Shown: one piece after another, positions 26,672 through 37,570 of the stretch
How the letters are laid out: each line of letters starts with the position of its first letter
Numbering within the stretch: the stretch's first letter is position 1
NCBI RefSeq assembly: GCF_947499845.1
Contig: NZ_CANMPM010000003.1
Location: 186,001-250,000 of the forward strand
Direction of reading: 5' to 3'
Length of the DNA: 64,000 nucleotides
Source: an uncultured Pseudokineococcus sp.
GTDB lineage: Bacteria; Actinomycetota; Actinomycetes; Actinomycetales; Quadrisphaeraceae
The notes under the pieces: model-generated
Seen by the model: the letters and a program-made list of their open reading frames with translations, nothing else
Database searches by the model: none
Told to the model about the DNA's origin: nothing
Made by a program: the position numbers and the translations under genes

Positions 26672-28155
26672 GCGCGCCGGCCGCCCCGTCGCTGTCACCG
26701 GCGGACCTCGCGTGGGTCTGCGAGGTCGTCCGCGCCGAGACGGCCGTCGTCCTCGACGCGTCGAAGGAGTACCTCGTCACCTCCCGCCTGCTGCCGCTCG
26801 CGCGGCGCGCCGGGCTGGCCGACGTGGGCTCCTACGTCGCGCGGGCGCGCGCGGGCTCCGCGGCCGACCGCTGGGAGCTCGTCGAGGCCATGACGACGAA
26901 CGAGACGTCGTGGTTCCGGGACGTCGAGCCCTTCACCTACCTGCGCGAGCGGCTCCTGCCCGAGCTCGCCGCGGCCCGCCCCGGGCGGTCGCTGCGGGTG
27001 TGGTCGGCCGCCTGCTCCACCGGCCAGGAGCCCTACACGATCGCGATGCTCCTCGCGGACGCCCCCGAGCTGCGCGGCTTCCGCACCGAGGTGCTCGCCA
27101 CCGACGTCGACCGGACCGCCCTCGAGCGCGCCCGCTCGGCCACCTACTCGCAGATGGAGGTCGGCCGCGGCCTGCCGGCCGACCTGGTCGCCCGGCACCT
27201 TGAGCGGGCGGGGCTGCAGTGGCGCGTGCGCGAGCCGGTGCGCTCGTGCGTCCGCTTCGCGGAGCTCAACCTCGCCCGGCCCTTCACCGAGCGCGGGCGC
27301 TTCGACGTCGTCTTCTGCCGCAACGTCCTCATCTACTTCGACACGGTGACCAAGCAGCAGGTGCTCGACCGCATCCACCAGGTGCTCGCGCCGGACGGCG
27401 TCCTCGTCCTCGGCGCCGCCGAGACCACGCTCGGGGTCTCCTCGGCGTGGACCCGCGTCGAGGGCAGCCGCGCCGCCCTCTACCGCCCGGCGGGCACGTC
27501 CTCCTCGGCCGGCTCCTCCTCGGCCGGCTCCTCTCCGACCGGGTCCGGCGCGGCCGGCGGTGGACGCCTCGGTGCGGTGCCGACATCGGCGCCGGCCTCC
27601 GTGTCCGGCCCGCTGCTCGCCGCGCGCCCGCCGGCCCCGGCGCCGCTGCGGCCGCCCGCGCCGGCGCGGCCCCCGGCCGTCCCGGCCGCGGCGCTCCGCC
27701 CGGGGGCCGCAGCGCCTCGCCGGACGCCCGCCGGAGAGGCGCACCCCCGCCCGGTCGTCCCGCGCCCCGCTGTCGCGCAGACGGTCCCGGCCTCACCGCT
27801 CGCTCCCGGGCGCGTCCCGGCGACCCGGTCGGGCGCCGTCGCGCCGTCGTCACGCCCCGGCTCGGTGCTGCCGGGCTCCGCCTTCCCGAACCCGGCGGGC
27901 TCCCGGCCGGCGGGCCTCGACGGGAGCCGGCCGGCGCCGACGCAGCCCGTCGTGCCCGGCTCGCCGCGCCGGCTGCTCGCGCCGCCCGCGACCGGGCGCC
28001 CGCCCGCCCCGCCACCACGGGCGGCGCCACCGCACCCCCCGGCGACCGCCCCCCGGACGGACGCCCGACCGGACGCCCGACCGGACCCCACCAGCGCACC
28101 ACCTCGGACCGCAGCTCCCCGCGGCCCACGACCTGACAGCGGAGGAAGCCGATGA
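26668..28155 (+). CDS. cheR: Chemotaxis methyltransferase CheR with long disordered tail
   Basis: SAM-dependent receptor methyltransferase of 495 aa. The N-terminal helical domain and catalytic domain occupy about 1-275, with MTTNETSWFRD, WSAACSTGQEPYTIAM (SAM site), TEVLATDVD and FDVVFCRNVLIYFD. The remaining 220 residues are Ser/Pro/Ala/Arg-rich low complexity without a receptor-docking domain that I can see. GTG 26668 overlaps the cheB stop and its own stop overlaps the next ATG, so the long tail is in frame and translated to the coupled gene. Typical CheR is 270-290 aa. Confidence 0.93.
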   Translation: MSAPAAPSLSPADLAWVCEVVRAETAVVLDASKEYLVTSRLLPLARRAGLADVGSYVARARAGSAADRWELVEAMTTNETSWFRDVEPFTYLRERLLPELAAARPGRSLRVWSAACSTGQEPYTIAMLLADAPELRGFRTEVLATDVDRTALERARSATYSQMEVGRGLPADLVARHLERAGLQWRVREPVRSCVRFAELNLARPFTERGRFDVVFCRNVLIYFDTVTKQQVLDRIHQVLAPDGVLVLGAAETTLGVSSAWTRVEGSRAALYRPAGTSSSAGSSSAGSSPTGSGAAGGGRLGAVPTSAPASVSGPLLAARPPAPAPLRPPAPARPPAVPAAALRPGAAAPRRTPAGEAHPRPVVPRPAVAQTVPASPLAPGRVPATRSGAVAPSSRPGSVLPGSAFPNPAGSRPAGLDGSRPAPTQPVVPGSPRRLLAPPATGRPPAPPPRAAPPHPPATAPRTDARPDARPDPTSAPPRTAAPRGPRPDSGGSR

Positions 28156-28580
28156 TCGCCCTCGTGGTGGACGACTCCCGTGCGATGCGCCGCATCGTCA
28201 GCGGGGTCCTGCGCCGTGCCGGGATGGACGTGCTCGAGGCGGGTGACGGCCAGAAGGCCCTCGACGTCCTGGAGCGCCACCTCGCCGCCGGCGGGGACGT
28301 GCCCGACATCGCCTGCATCGACTGGAACATGCCCGTCATGGACGGGCTCCAGCTCGTCACGACCGTCCGCCGCCGGCGCGAGCTGCGCTCCATGGCGCTG
28401 ATGATGGTGACGAGCGAGTCCGAGCAGTCCCAGGTCGTCAAGGCCCTCGCGGCCGGGGCGCACGAGTACCTCTTCAAGCCCTTCACGCCCGAGGCGCTGC
28501 TCGCCAAGCTCGAGCTGCTGGGCCTGGCACCCGCCCCGGTGGGCGAGCCCGCGACGGCGGGGGGTGCGTCGTGGTCGTGA
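28152..28580 (+). CDS. CheY-like response regulator (second copy)
   Basis: Single receiver domain, 142 aa, with VVDDSRAM, phosphoacceptor Asp57 (CIDWNMP), VTSESE and LFKPFTPE. Coupled to cheR by ATGA and to the following cheX-like gene by GTGA. It is clearly related to the CheY at 19758 (same WNMP and KPFTPE blocks) but differs elsewhere, so this looks like an old duplication. One copy may drive the motor and the other act as phosphate sink or serve another output. Confidence 0.92.
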   Translation: MIALVVDDSRAMRRIVSGVLRRAGMDVLEAGDGQKALDVLERHLAAGGDVPDIACIDWNMPVMDGLQLVTTVRRRRELRSMALMMVTSESEQSQVVKALAAGAHEYLFKPFTPEALLAKLELLGLAPAPVGEPATAGGASWS

Positions 28581-29092
28581 GCGAGACGTCCGTCGTCACC
28601 GGCCCCGACGCCCCGCCCGCCGTCACCGCCGAGGACCTCGTCGGCCTCGTCGGCGACCTCTGGCGCTCGGTCTCCGCCGACCCGGAGGTCGAGGACGCGC
28701 CGGTCGAGGCGGGGTGGCACCCGGCCGGGGCGCGCCTGCTGCGCTCGACCATCGGCATCGAGGGCGCCTGGGACGGCGACCTCGTCATCACCTGCGCGCC
28801 CCGCGCCGCCGAGCGGTGGGCCCGGGCGATGCTCGCGATGGACGAGGGCGAGGACGTCGGTGAGGCCGACGCCCTCGACGTCCTCGCGGAGATCGCCAAC
28901 GTGGTCGGCGGCGCCGTCAAGGCGCACTGCGCCGCCGGCGGGCGGCTCGGGCTGCCCGGCACCGACGTCGTGGAGGCGCACGACGGCCCGCCCGCCGCGC
29001 CCGAGCTCCTCGTCGCGGTCGGGATGACGTGGCCCGACGCGCCCCTCGGCGACGACGACGCCCTCTTCTCGCTGGCGCTCGTCTCCCGCTGA
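28577..29092 (+). CDS. CheX-like CheY-P phosphatase candidate
   Basis: Protein of 171 aa with the helix DALDVLAEIANVVGGAVKA, which matches the E-x2-N active helix of CheX/CheC better than the copy at 20129. GTG 28577 overlaps the preceding CheY stop (GTGA); GTG 28571 is an alternative two codons earlier. It ends the chemotaxis operon. Expected role: hydrolysis of CheY phosphate, replacing CheZ, which actinobacteria lack. Confidence 0.72.
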   Translation: MSETSVVTGPDAPPAVTAEDLVGLVGDLWRSVSADPEVEDAPVEAGWHPAGARLLRSTIGIEGAWDGDLVITCAPRAAERWARAMLAMDEGEDVGEADALDVLAEIANVVGGAVKAHCAAGGRLGLPGTDVVEAHDGPPAAPELLVAVGMTWPDAPLGDDDALFSLALVSR

Positions 29093-29150
29093 CCCGGCAG
29101 CCGCGCGCCGCCCACCGGCGCCGCCGCCCGCAGGGGCGGCGGCGCCGGGC

Positions 29151-30185
29151 TCAGCCCTCGTCTTGCCAGACGACGCCGACCTTGCCGCCGGCGGCGGCGT
29201 CGGCGGTGCGGTAGGCCTCGGCGGCCTCCTCGAGCGGGAACGTCGCGGTGACGAGGCGCTCGGGGTGCAGGTCCCAGCGCACGAGGTTGTCCAGCAGCTC
29301 GCCCATGCGCACGGTCGAGGTCACCCACGAGCCGTGCACCGTGAGCTGGCGGTGGATGAGGACCTCGCTGACGTCGACCGTGAGCTGCCCGCCCTCGCCG
29401 ACGAGCGCGGCCCGGCCCCACCGGCGGGTGTGGCGCAGCGCGGTCAGCTGGCCGCTGCCGTGGCCGGAGCAGTCGACGGCGACCTCGGCGCCGTCGCCCA
29501 GCAGCCCGGCGAGCTCCTCGTCGGTGCCGGCGACGGCCTCGTCCACGGCGCCGAGCTCGAGGGCCAGCGCGCGCCGCTGCGGGCTGGGGTCGGTGCCGAC
29601 GACCAGCGGGGAGCCCAGGGCCTTCGCGAGCAGCCCCACGGCCTGCCCGACGGGGCCCAGTCCCGTGACGAGCACGCGGTCGGCGCCGGAGACGTCGGCG
29701 CGGCGCACGGCCTCGTAGGCGGTGCCGAAGCCGCAGGCGACCACGGCGCCGTCGAGGAAGGTCAGGGGCTCGGGCAGCGCGAGCAGGTCGCGCTCCTCGG
29801 CCAGCAGGAGGTCGGCGTGGCCGCCGTCGCGCTGCCACCCGTAGGCCGCGCGCGCCGGTGAGGTGCAGGAGATCTGGTAGCCGCGGCGGCACTCGGGGCA
29901 CTGCCCGCAGCCGCTGATGTGGTAGACGACGACGCGGTCGCCGACGGCGACGCGCTCCACGCCCGGGCCCACGGCCAGCACCCGCCCGGCGGGCTCGTGG
30001 CCCCCGGCGACGCCCTGGTAGGCCTCCGGGCCCTCGCCGAGGTGCTCGCGGTAGATCGCCCGCAGGTCGCTGCCGCAGATCGTCGAGGCCCTCGTCCCCA
30101 CGAGCACCTGCCCGTGGCCCGGCTCGGGGTCGGGCACCTCCCGCAGGTCGACCCGGCTGCCTCCCGGCAGGTACGCAGCGCGCAC
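29151..30185 (-). CDS. Zinc-dependent alcohol dehydrogenase
   Basis: Medium-chain dehydrogenase of 344 aa. The catalytic zinc ligands are in STICGSDL and GGHEPAG, the structural zinc is held by four Cys in CGQCPECRRGYQISC, and the NAD(P) fold carries TGLGPVGQ. GTG at 30185 has GGAGGAG 4 nt upstream. Substrate class cannot be told; the overall pattern suits threonine/sorbitol dehydrogenase-like enzymes. Single gene, divergent from the HhH-GPD gene. Confidence 0.9.
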   Translation of the reverse strand: MRAAYLPGGSRVDLREVPDPEPGHGQVLVGTRASTICGSDLRAIYREHLGEGPEAYQGVAGGHEPAGRVLAVGPGVERVAVGDRVVVYHISGCGQCPECRRGYQISCTSPARAAYGWQRDGGHADLLLAEERDLLALPEPLTFLDGAVVACGFGTAYEAVRRADVSGADRVLVTGLGPVGQAVGLLAKALGSPLVVGTDPSPQRRALALELGAVDEAVAGTDEELAGLLGDGAEVAVDCSGHGSGQLTALRHTRRWGRAALVGEGGQLTVDVSEVLIHRQLTVHGSWVTSTVRMGELLDNLVRWDLHPERLVTATFPLEEAAEAYRTADAAAGGKVGVVWQDEG

Positions 30186-30330
30186 GGCTCCTCCTCGTCC
30201 TCGTCCCACGATCTCGACGTCCTGGGCGGCCCGGCGGTCGTGCGGGCCGGGCAGGAGTCTGCCGCCCGCGCCGTCCTCGGACGCCGGGCGTCCGGGTGCC
30301 GGGCCGGGCGGGCGCTGGTAGGCCGGGGCC

Positions 30331-30990
30331 ATGACGAAGCCCGACCGCGGCGCCGTCCTCGACGCCCTCCTCGAGCGCCACGGCACCACCTACGCGGAGG
30401 AGTCGGGGCTCCGGCTGAAGGACACCCCGGCGCCGCTCTTCGAGCTGCTCGTCCTGTCCTCCCTGCTGTCGGCCAACCTCCAGGCCGACCTCGGCGTGCG
30501 GACGGCGCGGGCGCTGCGCGAGGCAGGCCTGACGACGGCGGAGAAGCTCGCCGGCGCGAGCGACGAGGAGCGCTGGCGGGTGCTCGCCGACGCCAAGTAC
30601 CTGCGCAAGGAGCAGACGGCCCGCCAGCTCGGGCAGCTGGCCGAGCGCGCGCAGGAGGAGCACTCGGGCGACCTGCGGCGCCTGCGCGACGCGGCCTTCG
30701 GCGACGGCGGCGGGGGCCTGCCCGCCCTGCGCGAGGGGGTGGGCGCCTTCACGGGCATCGGCCCGCTCGGCGTCGACATCTTCTGCCGGGAGGTGCAGGC
30801 GGTCTGGCCGCAGCTGCGGCCCTTCGCCGACGAGCGCGCCACCGACCCCGCGAGGGCGCTCGGCCTGCCGCACGACGCCGACGGCCTGGCCGAGCTCGCC
30901 GGCACCGACGACCTGTCCGTCGTCGGCGCCGCGCTCGTGCGCTGCGGCCTCGCCGACGACGCCGACGAGGTCCGCGCGAAGGCCCGGTAG
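30331..30990 (+). CDS. HhH-GPD (endonuclease III-like) protein
   Basis: Protein of 219 aa related to helix-hairpin-helix DNA glycosylases. The N-terminal segment LFELLVLSSLLSANLQADL and the hairpin FTGIGPLGVDIFCREVQ with an Asp in the expected catalytic place are seen. The hairpin Lys of endonuclease III is absent and there is no Fe-S cysteine cluster, so it is not classical Nth. Likely a DNA-repair or uncharacterised family member. Confidence 0.75.
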   Translation: MTKPDRGAVLDALLERHGTTYAEESGLRLKDTPAPLFELLVLSSLLSANLQADLGVRTARALREAGLTTAEKLAGASDEERWRVLADAKYLRKEQTARQLGQLAERAQEEHSGDLRRLRDAAFGDGGGGLPALREGVGAFTGIGPLGVDIFCREVQAVWPQLRPFADERATDPARALGLPHDADGLAELAGTDDLSVVGAALVRCGLADDADEVRAKAR

Positions 30991-31157
30991 CCCGCGCGGC
31001 GGCGGGCGCGGCGCACACCGGCCCGCAGAAGGGGGCGTCGCGCAGCGTCATCGCAGGTCAGAGGCCTATGGCGCGCTCCGACGGCCCGTCCTGCAGGTCG
31101 GTCGGTATGCGCGTGACCGCTGCGGCCCTCGCAGCGCGACGCCGTGCGCCGGGCGCC

Positions 31158-31889
31158 TCACCCCGCGGCGTCGTGCTCGAGCACCCGGACGGCGAGCTGC
31201 ACGCGGTTGGTCACGTGGAGCTTGTCGAACAGCCGCGTCACGTGCGTCTTGACGGTCGTCGTGCCGAGGAAGAGCGCGGCGCCGATCTCGGCGTTCGACA
31301 GGCCCTGCGCCACGAGGCGACCGACCTCCCACTCCCGCGGGGTGACCGCGGCGGGCGGCTGCGGGAGCCTCCCGGCGGGTCGGGGGGCCGACGGGGCGAC
31401 GTCCTCGACGGCGACCCGACGCCGGTCCGGCTCCGCGGCGAGGGCCACGAGCCGCGCCAGGACGCCGGGCGAGAAGGAGCCCCGGCCCTGGGCGGCGTCG
31501 TGGACGGCCGCCAGCACCGCCTCGGGCGGGGCGTCCTTGAGGAGGAAGGACACGGCGCCGGCCCGCAGGGCCTCCAGCAGCAGGTCGTCGGTGGCGAAGG
31601 CCGTGAGCACGACGACGCGCGCCCCGGCGCCGGTCGCGGTGAGGCGACGGGTCGCCTCGACCCCGTCCACGCCCGGCATGCGGACGTCCATGAGGACGAC
31701 GTCCGGGGCGAGCGCCGCGGTCATCGCCACGGCCTCCGCGCCGTCGGCCGCCTCGCCGACGACGGTGATGCCGGCCGCCCCGTCGACCATGAGCCGCAGC
31801 CCGGCGCGCATGAGCCGCTCGTCGTCGACGACCAGGACGCGCACGGGCTCCGACGCTCCGACGGGGCCGCCCTGCCCCTCCGGTGTCAC
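31158..31889 (-). CDS. LuxR/NarL-type response regulator
   Basis: Two-component regulator of 243 aa. Receiver domain with VVDDERL, phosphoacceptor Asp68 (LMDVRMP) and LLKDAPPE, then a linker and a LuxR helix-turn-helix (VTPREWEVGRLVAQGLSNAEI ending VKTHV). GTG 31889 overlaps the histidine kinase stop, so the pair is coupled. It should bind DNA as a dimer after phosphorylation by that kinase. Targets may include the adjacent CPBP gene. Confidence 0.92.
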   Translation of the reverse strand: MTPEGQGGPVGASEPVRVLVVDDERLMRAGLRLMVDGAAGITVVGEAADGAEAVAMTAALAPDVVLMDVRMPGVDGVEATRRLTATGAGARVVVLTAFATDDLLLEALRAGAVSFLLKDAPPEAVLAAVHDAAQGRGSFSPGVLARLVALAAEPDRRRVAVEDVAPSAPRPAGRLPQPPAAVTPREWEVGRLVAQGLSNAEIGAALFLGTTTVKTHVTRLFDKLHVTNRVQLAVRVLEHDAAG

Positions 31890-33250
31890 GCCGACCACGG
31901 GACCACCACCTCGACGACGAAGCGGTCGTCCGGTGTGGTCCCCGAGCGCGCCGAGCCGCCGAGCAGGCGGGCGCGCTCGGCCACGCCGACCAACCCGAGC
32001 CCGGTGCCCAGCGCGGGCGCCGACGACGAGGGCAGGGAGTTGGACGAGCGCAGCACCAGGTCGGCGCCCTCGTGAGCGAGGACGACGTCGACGGGCTCGC
32101 CGGGGGCGTGCTTGCGGGCGTTGACGAGCAGCTCGGCGAGGACCTGCGCCAGGGAGACCGCCGTCGCCGGGGAGCGCTCGTCGAGGTCGACGGCGGCCAG
32201 CCCCCGCCAGGCGACCTCGACCCGCTGGCCGAGAGCCCTCGCCCGGGCGGCCTGCTCCTCGACGGACGCGGACGTCGGGAGCGGTTCCGCTCCGCCGTGG
32301 TGCCCGAGCCGCTGCCCGGGGTCGGTGCTGCGAAGCGCGACGAGGACCTCGCGCAGGACGGCGTTCGCGTCCGCGGCGGCGTCGCGCACCGTGCGAGCCG
32401 CGTCGCGCGCCCGCTCGGGAGGCAGGTCGTCGCGCGAGGCGAGGGCCCCGGCGTGCAGGGCGACGATCGACAGCTGGTGCGAGAGCGTGTCGTGCATGTC
32501 GCGGGCGATGGCGCTGCGCTCCTCGGCGCGAGTGCGTGCCACCTCGGCCGCGCGGCCGGCGGCGAGCGCCGCCCGTTCGCGCTCGGCGCCCTCGGCCTGC
32601 GCCCGCAGCGAGGCCACGAGAGCTGACCGGGTGCCCCGTGCCCGTCCCACGAGGAGGAGCAGGACGGCGACGAGGGACAGGCCGGCGAGGTCGGCCCAGA
32701 GCGGCAGCGGGTCGGGGGACGGCGGCGCGACGAGCGCCTGCAGCCGGCCGTAGCCGGTGCCGCCGACGACCACGAGGGCGACGACGGCCGCGTCCACGGC
32801 GCGCGAGCGGTGCGCGCCGGCGCGAACCGCCCCGACCGCCCCGGCGGGCAGGGCCCACGCGCTGACTGTGCTCGCCGCCACGAGGCCCAGCGCCATGGCG
32901 CGTGAGCCGCGCGCCACGCCGGCGAGGGCGCACGCCGCGAGGCCGACGCCGGCGTCGAGGCCCAGCAGGACGACCCAGGCCCCGGGCGACCTCGGCTCAC
33001 CCTCCTCCAGCGACACGCCGACGAGGACGAGGAAGACCGCTGGACCGACCAGCGAGCACACGACGACGGTGGCGAGGGCGCGCAGGCGCGGGTGACCTCC
33101 GCGGTGGTCCGGCGGCCCCGGGGTGGGCGCCGACGCGGCGCCCGGGGCGTGCGCGGCGGAGCGCGCGGTCGGCGCGATGGGCGTCACGAGGACGAGCGTA
33201 GGAAGAGCACCGCGAGCCGAGGTCCTCCTCGGGGAGGACCCCGGGCGCAT
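31886..33250 (-). CDS. Sensor histidine kinase (HisKA_3 type)
   Basis: Membrane kinase of 454 aa with four or five hydrophobic segments between about 60 and 200, no large extracellular domain, then the dimerisation helix carrying the phospho-His ([14 protein letters not shown]) and an HATPase domain ([24 protein letters not shown]). It pairs with the coupled response regulator. ATG 33250 has GGAGG 8 nt upstream and is my choice; GTG 33187 would remove 21 residues. The G1 box is poorly conserved (SSNSLP), common in this subfamily. Confidence 0.9.
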   Translation of the reverse strand: MRPGSSPRRTSARGALPTLVLVTPIAPTARSAAHAPGAASAPTPGPPDHRGGHPRLRALATVVVCSLVGPAVFLVLVGVSLEEGEPRSPGAWVVLLGLDAGVGLAACALAGVARGSRAMALGLVAASTVSAWALPAGAVGAVRAGAHRSRAVDAAVVALVVVGGTGYGRLQALVAPPSPDPLPLWADLAGLSLVAVLLLLVGRARGTRSALVASLRAQAEGAERERAALAAGRAAEVARTRAEERSAIARDMHDTLSHQLSIVALHAGALASRDDLPPERARDAARTVRDAAADANAVLREVLVALRSTDPGQRLGHHGGAEPLPTSASVEEQAARARALGQRVEVAWRGLAAVDLDERSPATAVSLAQVLAELLVNARKHAPGEPVDVVLAHEGADLVLRSSNSLPSSSAPALGTGLGLVGVAERARLLGGSARSGTTPDDRFVVEVVVPWSA

Positions 33251-33340
33251 CGCCCCGTCCTCCGACCGGTCGGCGGGCGGCCCGCGGGACGGGCCGGACG
33301 GCGGATCCGTCGCCGACCGGGGCGGCGGGACCGTCGGCGC

Positions 33341-34456
33341 ATGACGACCACGAGCGCCTCCGGCGCCACCGCTCCCACCGGTCCCACGGGCGCCGCCCGC
33401 CGCACCGGCGCCACCGGGCCCACCGACGTGACCGAGCCCGTCCCCACCTCGGCCGGGCCACCCCACGACCCGAGCGGCGCGATGTCGGGCGGAGAGGAGC
33501 GCGGGCCCCAGGCCTACCACCGGCTCGCGCACCTGGACGAGCGGACCGCCCGGTGGTGGCGGCCGCTGGCCGTGCTCGGCGTCGGCAGCGGACTGCTGCT
33601 CCTGCCTCTCGTCGTCCTGGTCGTCGCGGCCGTGGTCGCCGTCGTGCTCGACGCCGCGGCCCCCGACCTGCTGCCCGTGTGGCCGTCGGCGTCGCGGCCC
33701 TCGCCCGACCTCGACGACCCGCGGAACCCGGTGGACCAGCTCCTCGGCCTGGGCGCCATCGCCCTGCTGCTGCCGCTCGTCGTGCTGGCGCTGCGGTGGG
33801 GCGGCGGGCAGCGCGGGCTGGTGCACTCGGTGGCCGGTCGCTTCCGGTGGCGCCTGGCGCTGCGCGCGGGCGCCGTCGTCCTCCCCGTCCACGCGGTCGT
33901 GTTGGCGGCGCTCGTGCTGCTCGTCCCGGCGGACGACCTCTCGACGCCGCCGCTGGACCTCTCGCTCGCCGCCGTCCTCGGGGTCGTGCTCGTGATGACA
34001 CCCCTGCAGTGCGCCGCCGAGGAGTACGCCTTCCGGGGCCTGCCCCAGCAGCTGCTCGGCACGTGGCTGCGGCGCCCCGTCTGGGGCGTCGTCCTGCCCG
34101 TGCCGCTGTTCATGGCGGGGCACGGCTACGGCTGGGTGGGCCAGGTCGACGTCGCCGCCTTCGCCCTCGCGGCCGGCGTCCTCGTGTGGAAGAGCGGCGG
34201 GCTCGAGCTCGCCGTCGTCCTCCACCTCGCGACGAACCTCCCCCTCTTCCTCCTCTCGCCGCTGAGCCCCACGTCGCTGCAGCAGGGCGACGTCGACCCG
34301 CGGCTCCTGCTCGTCTCCCTGCCGCTCACGCTCGCCACGACGGCGGCGCTCGTGGTCTGGGTCTCCCGGACCCACGGCGTGGGCCTGCTCGAGCCGGTGC
34401 GGGGAAGGGGTCGAGCGCCAGCGGTGGCGCCCGTGCGGGCCGGTGCAGTTGCATGA
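33341..34456 (+). CDS. CPBP-family intramembrane metalloprotease
   Basis: Abi/CAAX-like membrane protein of 371 aa. Six to eight membrane segments; motif 1 EEYAFRG (near residue 227), a His in MAGHGYG and motif 3 HLATN form the metal site. Residues 1-47 are low-complexity Thr/Gly/Pro and may not be translated, since ATG 33482 (MSGGEERG) would give a shorter normal protein; neither start has a good Shine-Dalgarno. It is divergent from the two-component pair. A second CPBP gene in the window (40716) is broken. Confidence 0.85.
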   Translation: MTTTSASGATAPTGPTGAARRTGATGPTDVTEPVPTSAGPPHDPSGAMSGGEERGPQAYHRLAHLDERTARWWRPLAVLGVGSGLLLLPLVVLVVAAVVAVVLDAAAPDLLPVWPSASRPSPDLDDPRNPVDQLLGLGAIALLLPLVVLALRWGGGQRGLVHSVAGRFRWRLALRAGAVVLPVHAVVLAALVLLVPADDLSTPPLDLSLAAVLGVVLVMTPLQCAAEEYAFRGLPQQLLGTWLRRPVWGVVLPVPLFMAGHGYGWVGQVDVAAFALAAGVLVWKSGGLELAVVLHLATNLPLFLLSPLSPTSLQQGDVDPRLLLVSLPLTLATTAALVVWVSRTHGVGLLEPVRGRGRAPAVAPVRAGAVA

Positions 34457-34461
34457 CCCCC

Positions 34462-36107
<1,646 letters not shown>

Positions 36108-36111
<4 letters not shown>

Positions 36112-37253
36112 GCGGGGGCGACGACGGGTCCGGCGGCGCGACGGACGGCGCGACGGGAGGGCTGCGCGCCGCCGAGCGGGCGGCCCTGGCCCGGGCCGTC
36201 GCCCTCGCCGCGCGCGGGCTGGGCGGCACGAGCCCCAACCCCGTCGTCGGCTGCGTCGTCCTCGACGCCGCGGGCGACGTCGTCGGGGAGGGCTGGCACG
36301 CCCGCGCCGGGGGGCCGCACGCCGAGGTCGGCGCCCTGCGCGCGGCCGGGGCGCGGGCCCGCGGCGGGACGGCGGTCGTCACCCTCGAGCCCTGCGACCA
36401 CACCGGCCGCACGGGGCCGTGCTCGCAGGCCCTGCTGGCCGCGGGCGTCGCGCGGGTGGTGCTGGCGGTCCCCGACCCGGACTCCCGCGCCGCCGGGGGC
36501 GCGCGCACCCTCGCGGCGGCGGGGGTCGACGTCGTCCGCGCCGAGTCGGAGCATGCGGAGGCGGCGCGGCGGGTCAACGAGGCCTGGCTGCACGCGCAGC
36601 GCACGGGCCGCCCGCACGTCACGTGGAAGCTGGCCGCCACGCTCGACGGGCGCAGCGCCGCCGCCGACGGGACGAGCCGCTGGATCACCTCGCCGCAGGC
36701 CCGCGCCGACGCGCACCTGCTGCGCGCCCGCAGCGACGCCGTCGTCGTCGGCGTCGGCACGGTGCTCGCCGACGACCCGTCGCTGACGGTCCGCGACCTG
36801 CCGCCGACCGGCGACGCGGTCGCCGACGAGGCGCTCGCGTCCCGCGCGCCGCTGCGCGTCGTGCTCGACGCCGACGGGCGCACGCCCGCCGGCGCCGCGG
36901 TGCGCGCGGGGAGCGGGCCGGGCGCGGGGGAGTGCGTCGTCCTCACGGCCGCCGACGTCGGTCGCGGCCCGGCCGGCGGGGTGGACCTGCCAGGAGCTCT
37001 CGCCGCGCTCCACGCGCGCGGCGTGCGCTCGGTGATGCTCGAGGGCGGGCCGCGCCTCGCCGGCGCCTTCCTCGACACCGGCCTCGTCGACCGGGTGCGC
37101 GCCTACCTCGCCCCCGCGCTGCTCGGGCAGGGGACCGCCGCCGTCGTGACGGCGTCGACCGGCGCCTCGATGGACGCGATCGCCCGGCTCGAGGTCGACG
37201 ACGTCGTGCGCCTCGGGCCGGACCTGCGGGTGGACCTCCTCCCGCGTCGCTGA
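36108..37253 (+). CDS. ribD: RibD: riboflavin deaminase/reductase
   Basis: Bifunctional diaminohydroxyphosphoribosylaminopyrimidine deaminase and 5-amino-6-(5-phosphoribosylamino)uracil reductase, 381 aa. Deaminase half: [17 protein letters not shown] and [16 protein letters not shown] (zinc ligands). Reductase half: [27 protein letters not shown] and [15 protein letters not shown] 36108 overlaps the pgm stop. The other riboflavin genes are not in the window, so ribD is separated from the usual rib cluster. Confidence 0.95.
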
Positions 37254-37570
37254 GCCGCTCCGGACCTCGCGAGCGGTCGGCCGGGCGACGCGCCGGCGGC
37301 ACGCGGCGCGCCGGGGCCGGGCTCCCGCTCCTGCTCGACGACGGGCCCCCGTCGGCGACGGGTCCGACCGCGCGCGCCCACTCCGACGTCGCGCCTCGAG
37401 TCCGACGCTCCGCACGTCCACGACGCCGGACCACCCGCGCGACGTCGGACTCGAGCTGGATCGTCGGACTGGCGGTGCGGGCGCCGCGGCCGGCGGGGCG
37501 CACGGCGGCGGTCGCGGTGGTGGGCGCGGTCCCCGGGACGCACGGCGTGACCGGAGCGCACACTGGCTCC
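37254..37570. other. 317-bp gap with short inverted repeats
   Basis: No coding region supported. It holds CTCGAGTCCGACG (37395-37407) matched by CGTCGGACTCGAG (37443-37455), and TCCGACGTCGCGC (37382-37394) matched by GCGCGACGTCGGA (37437-37449). The two right-hand arms overlap, so the pairings are alternatives. GTCGGAC also recurs at 37463. This may be a decayed relative of the 41-nt palindromic units elsewhere. Confidence 0.6.
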
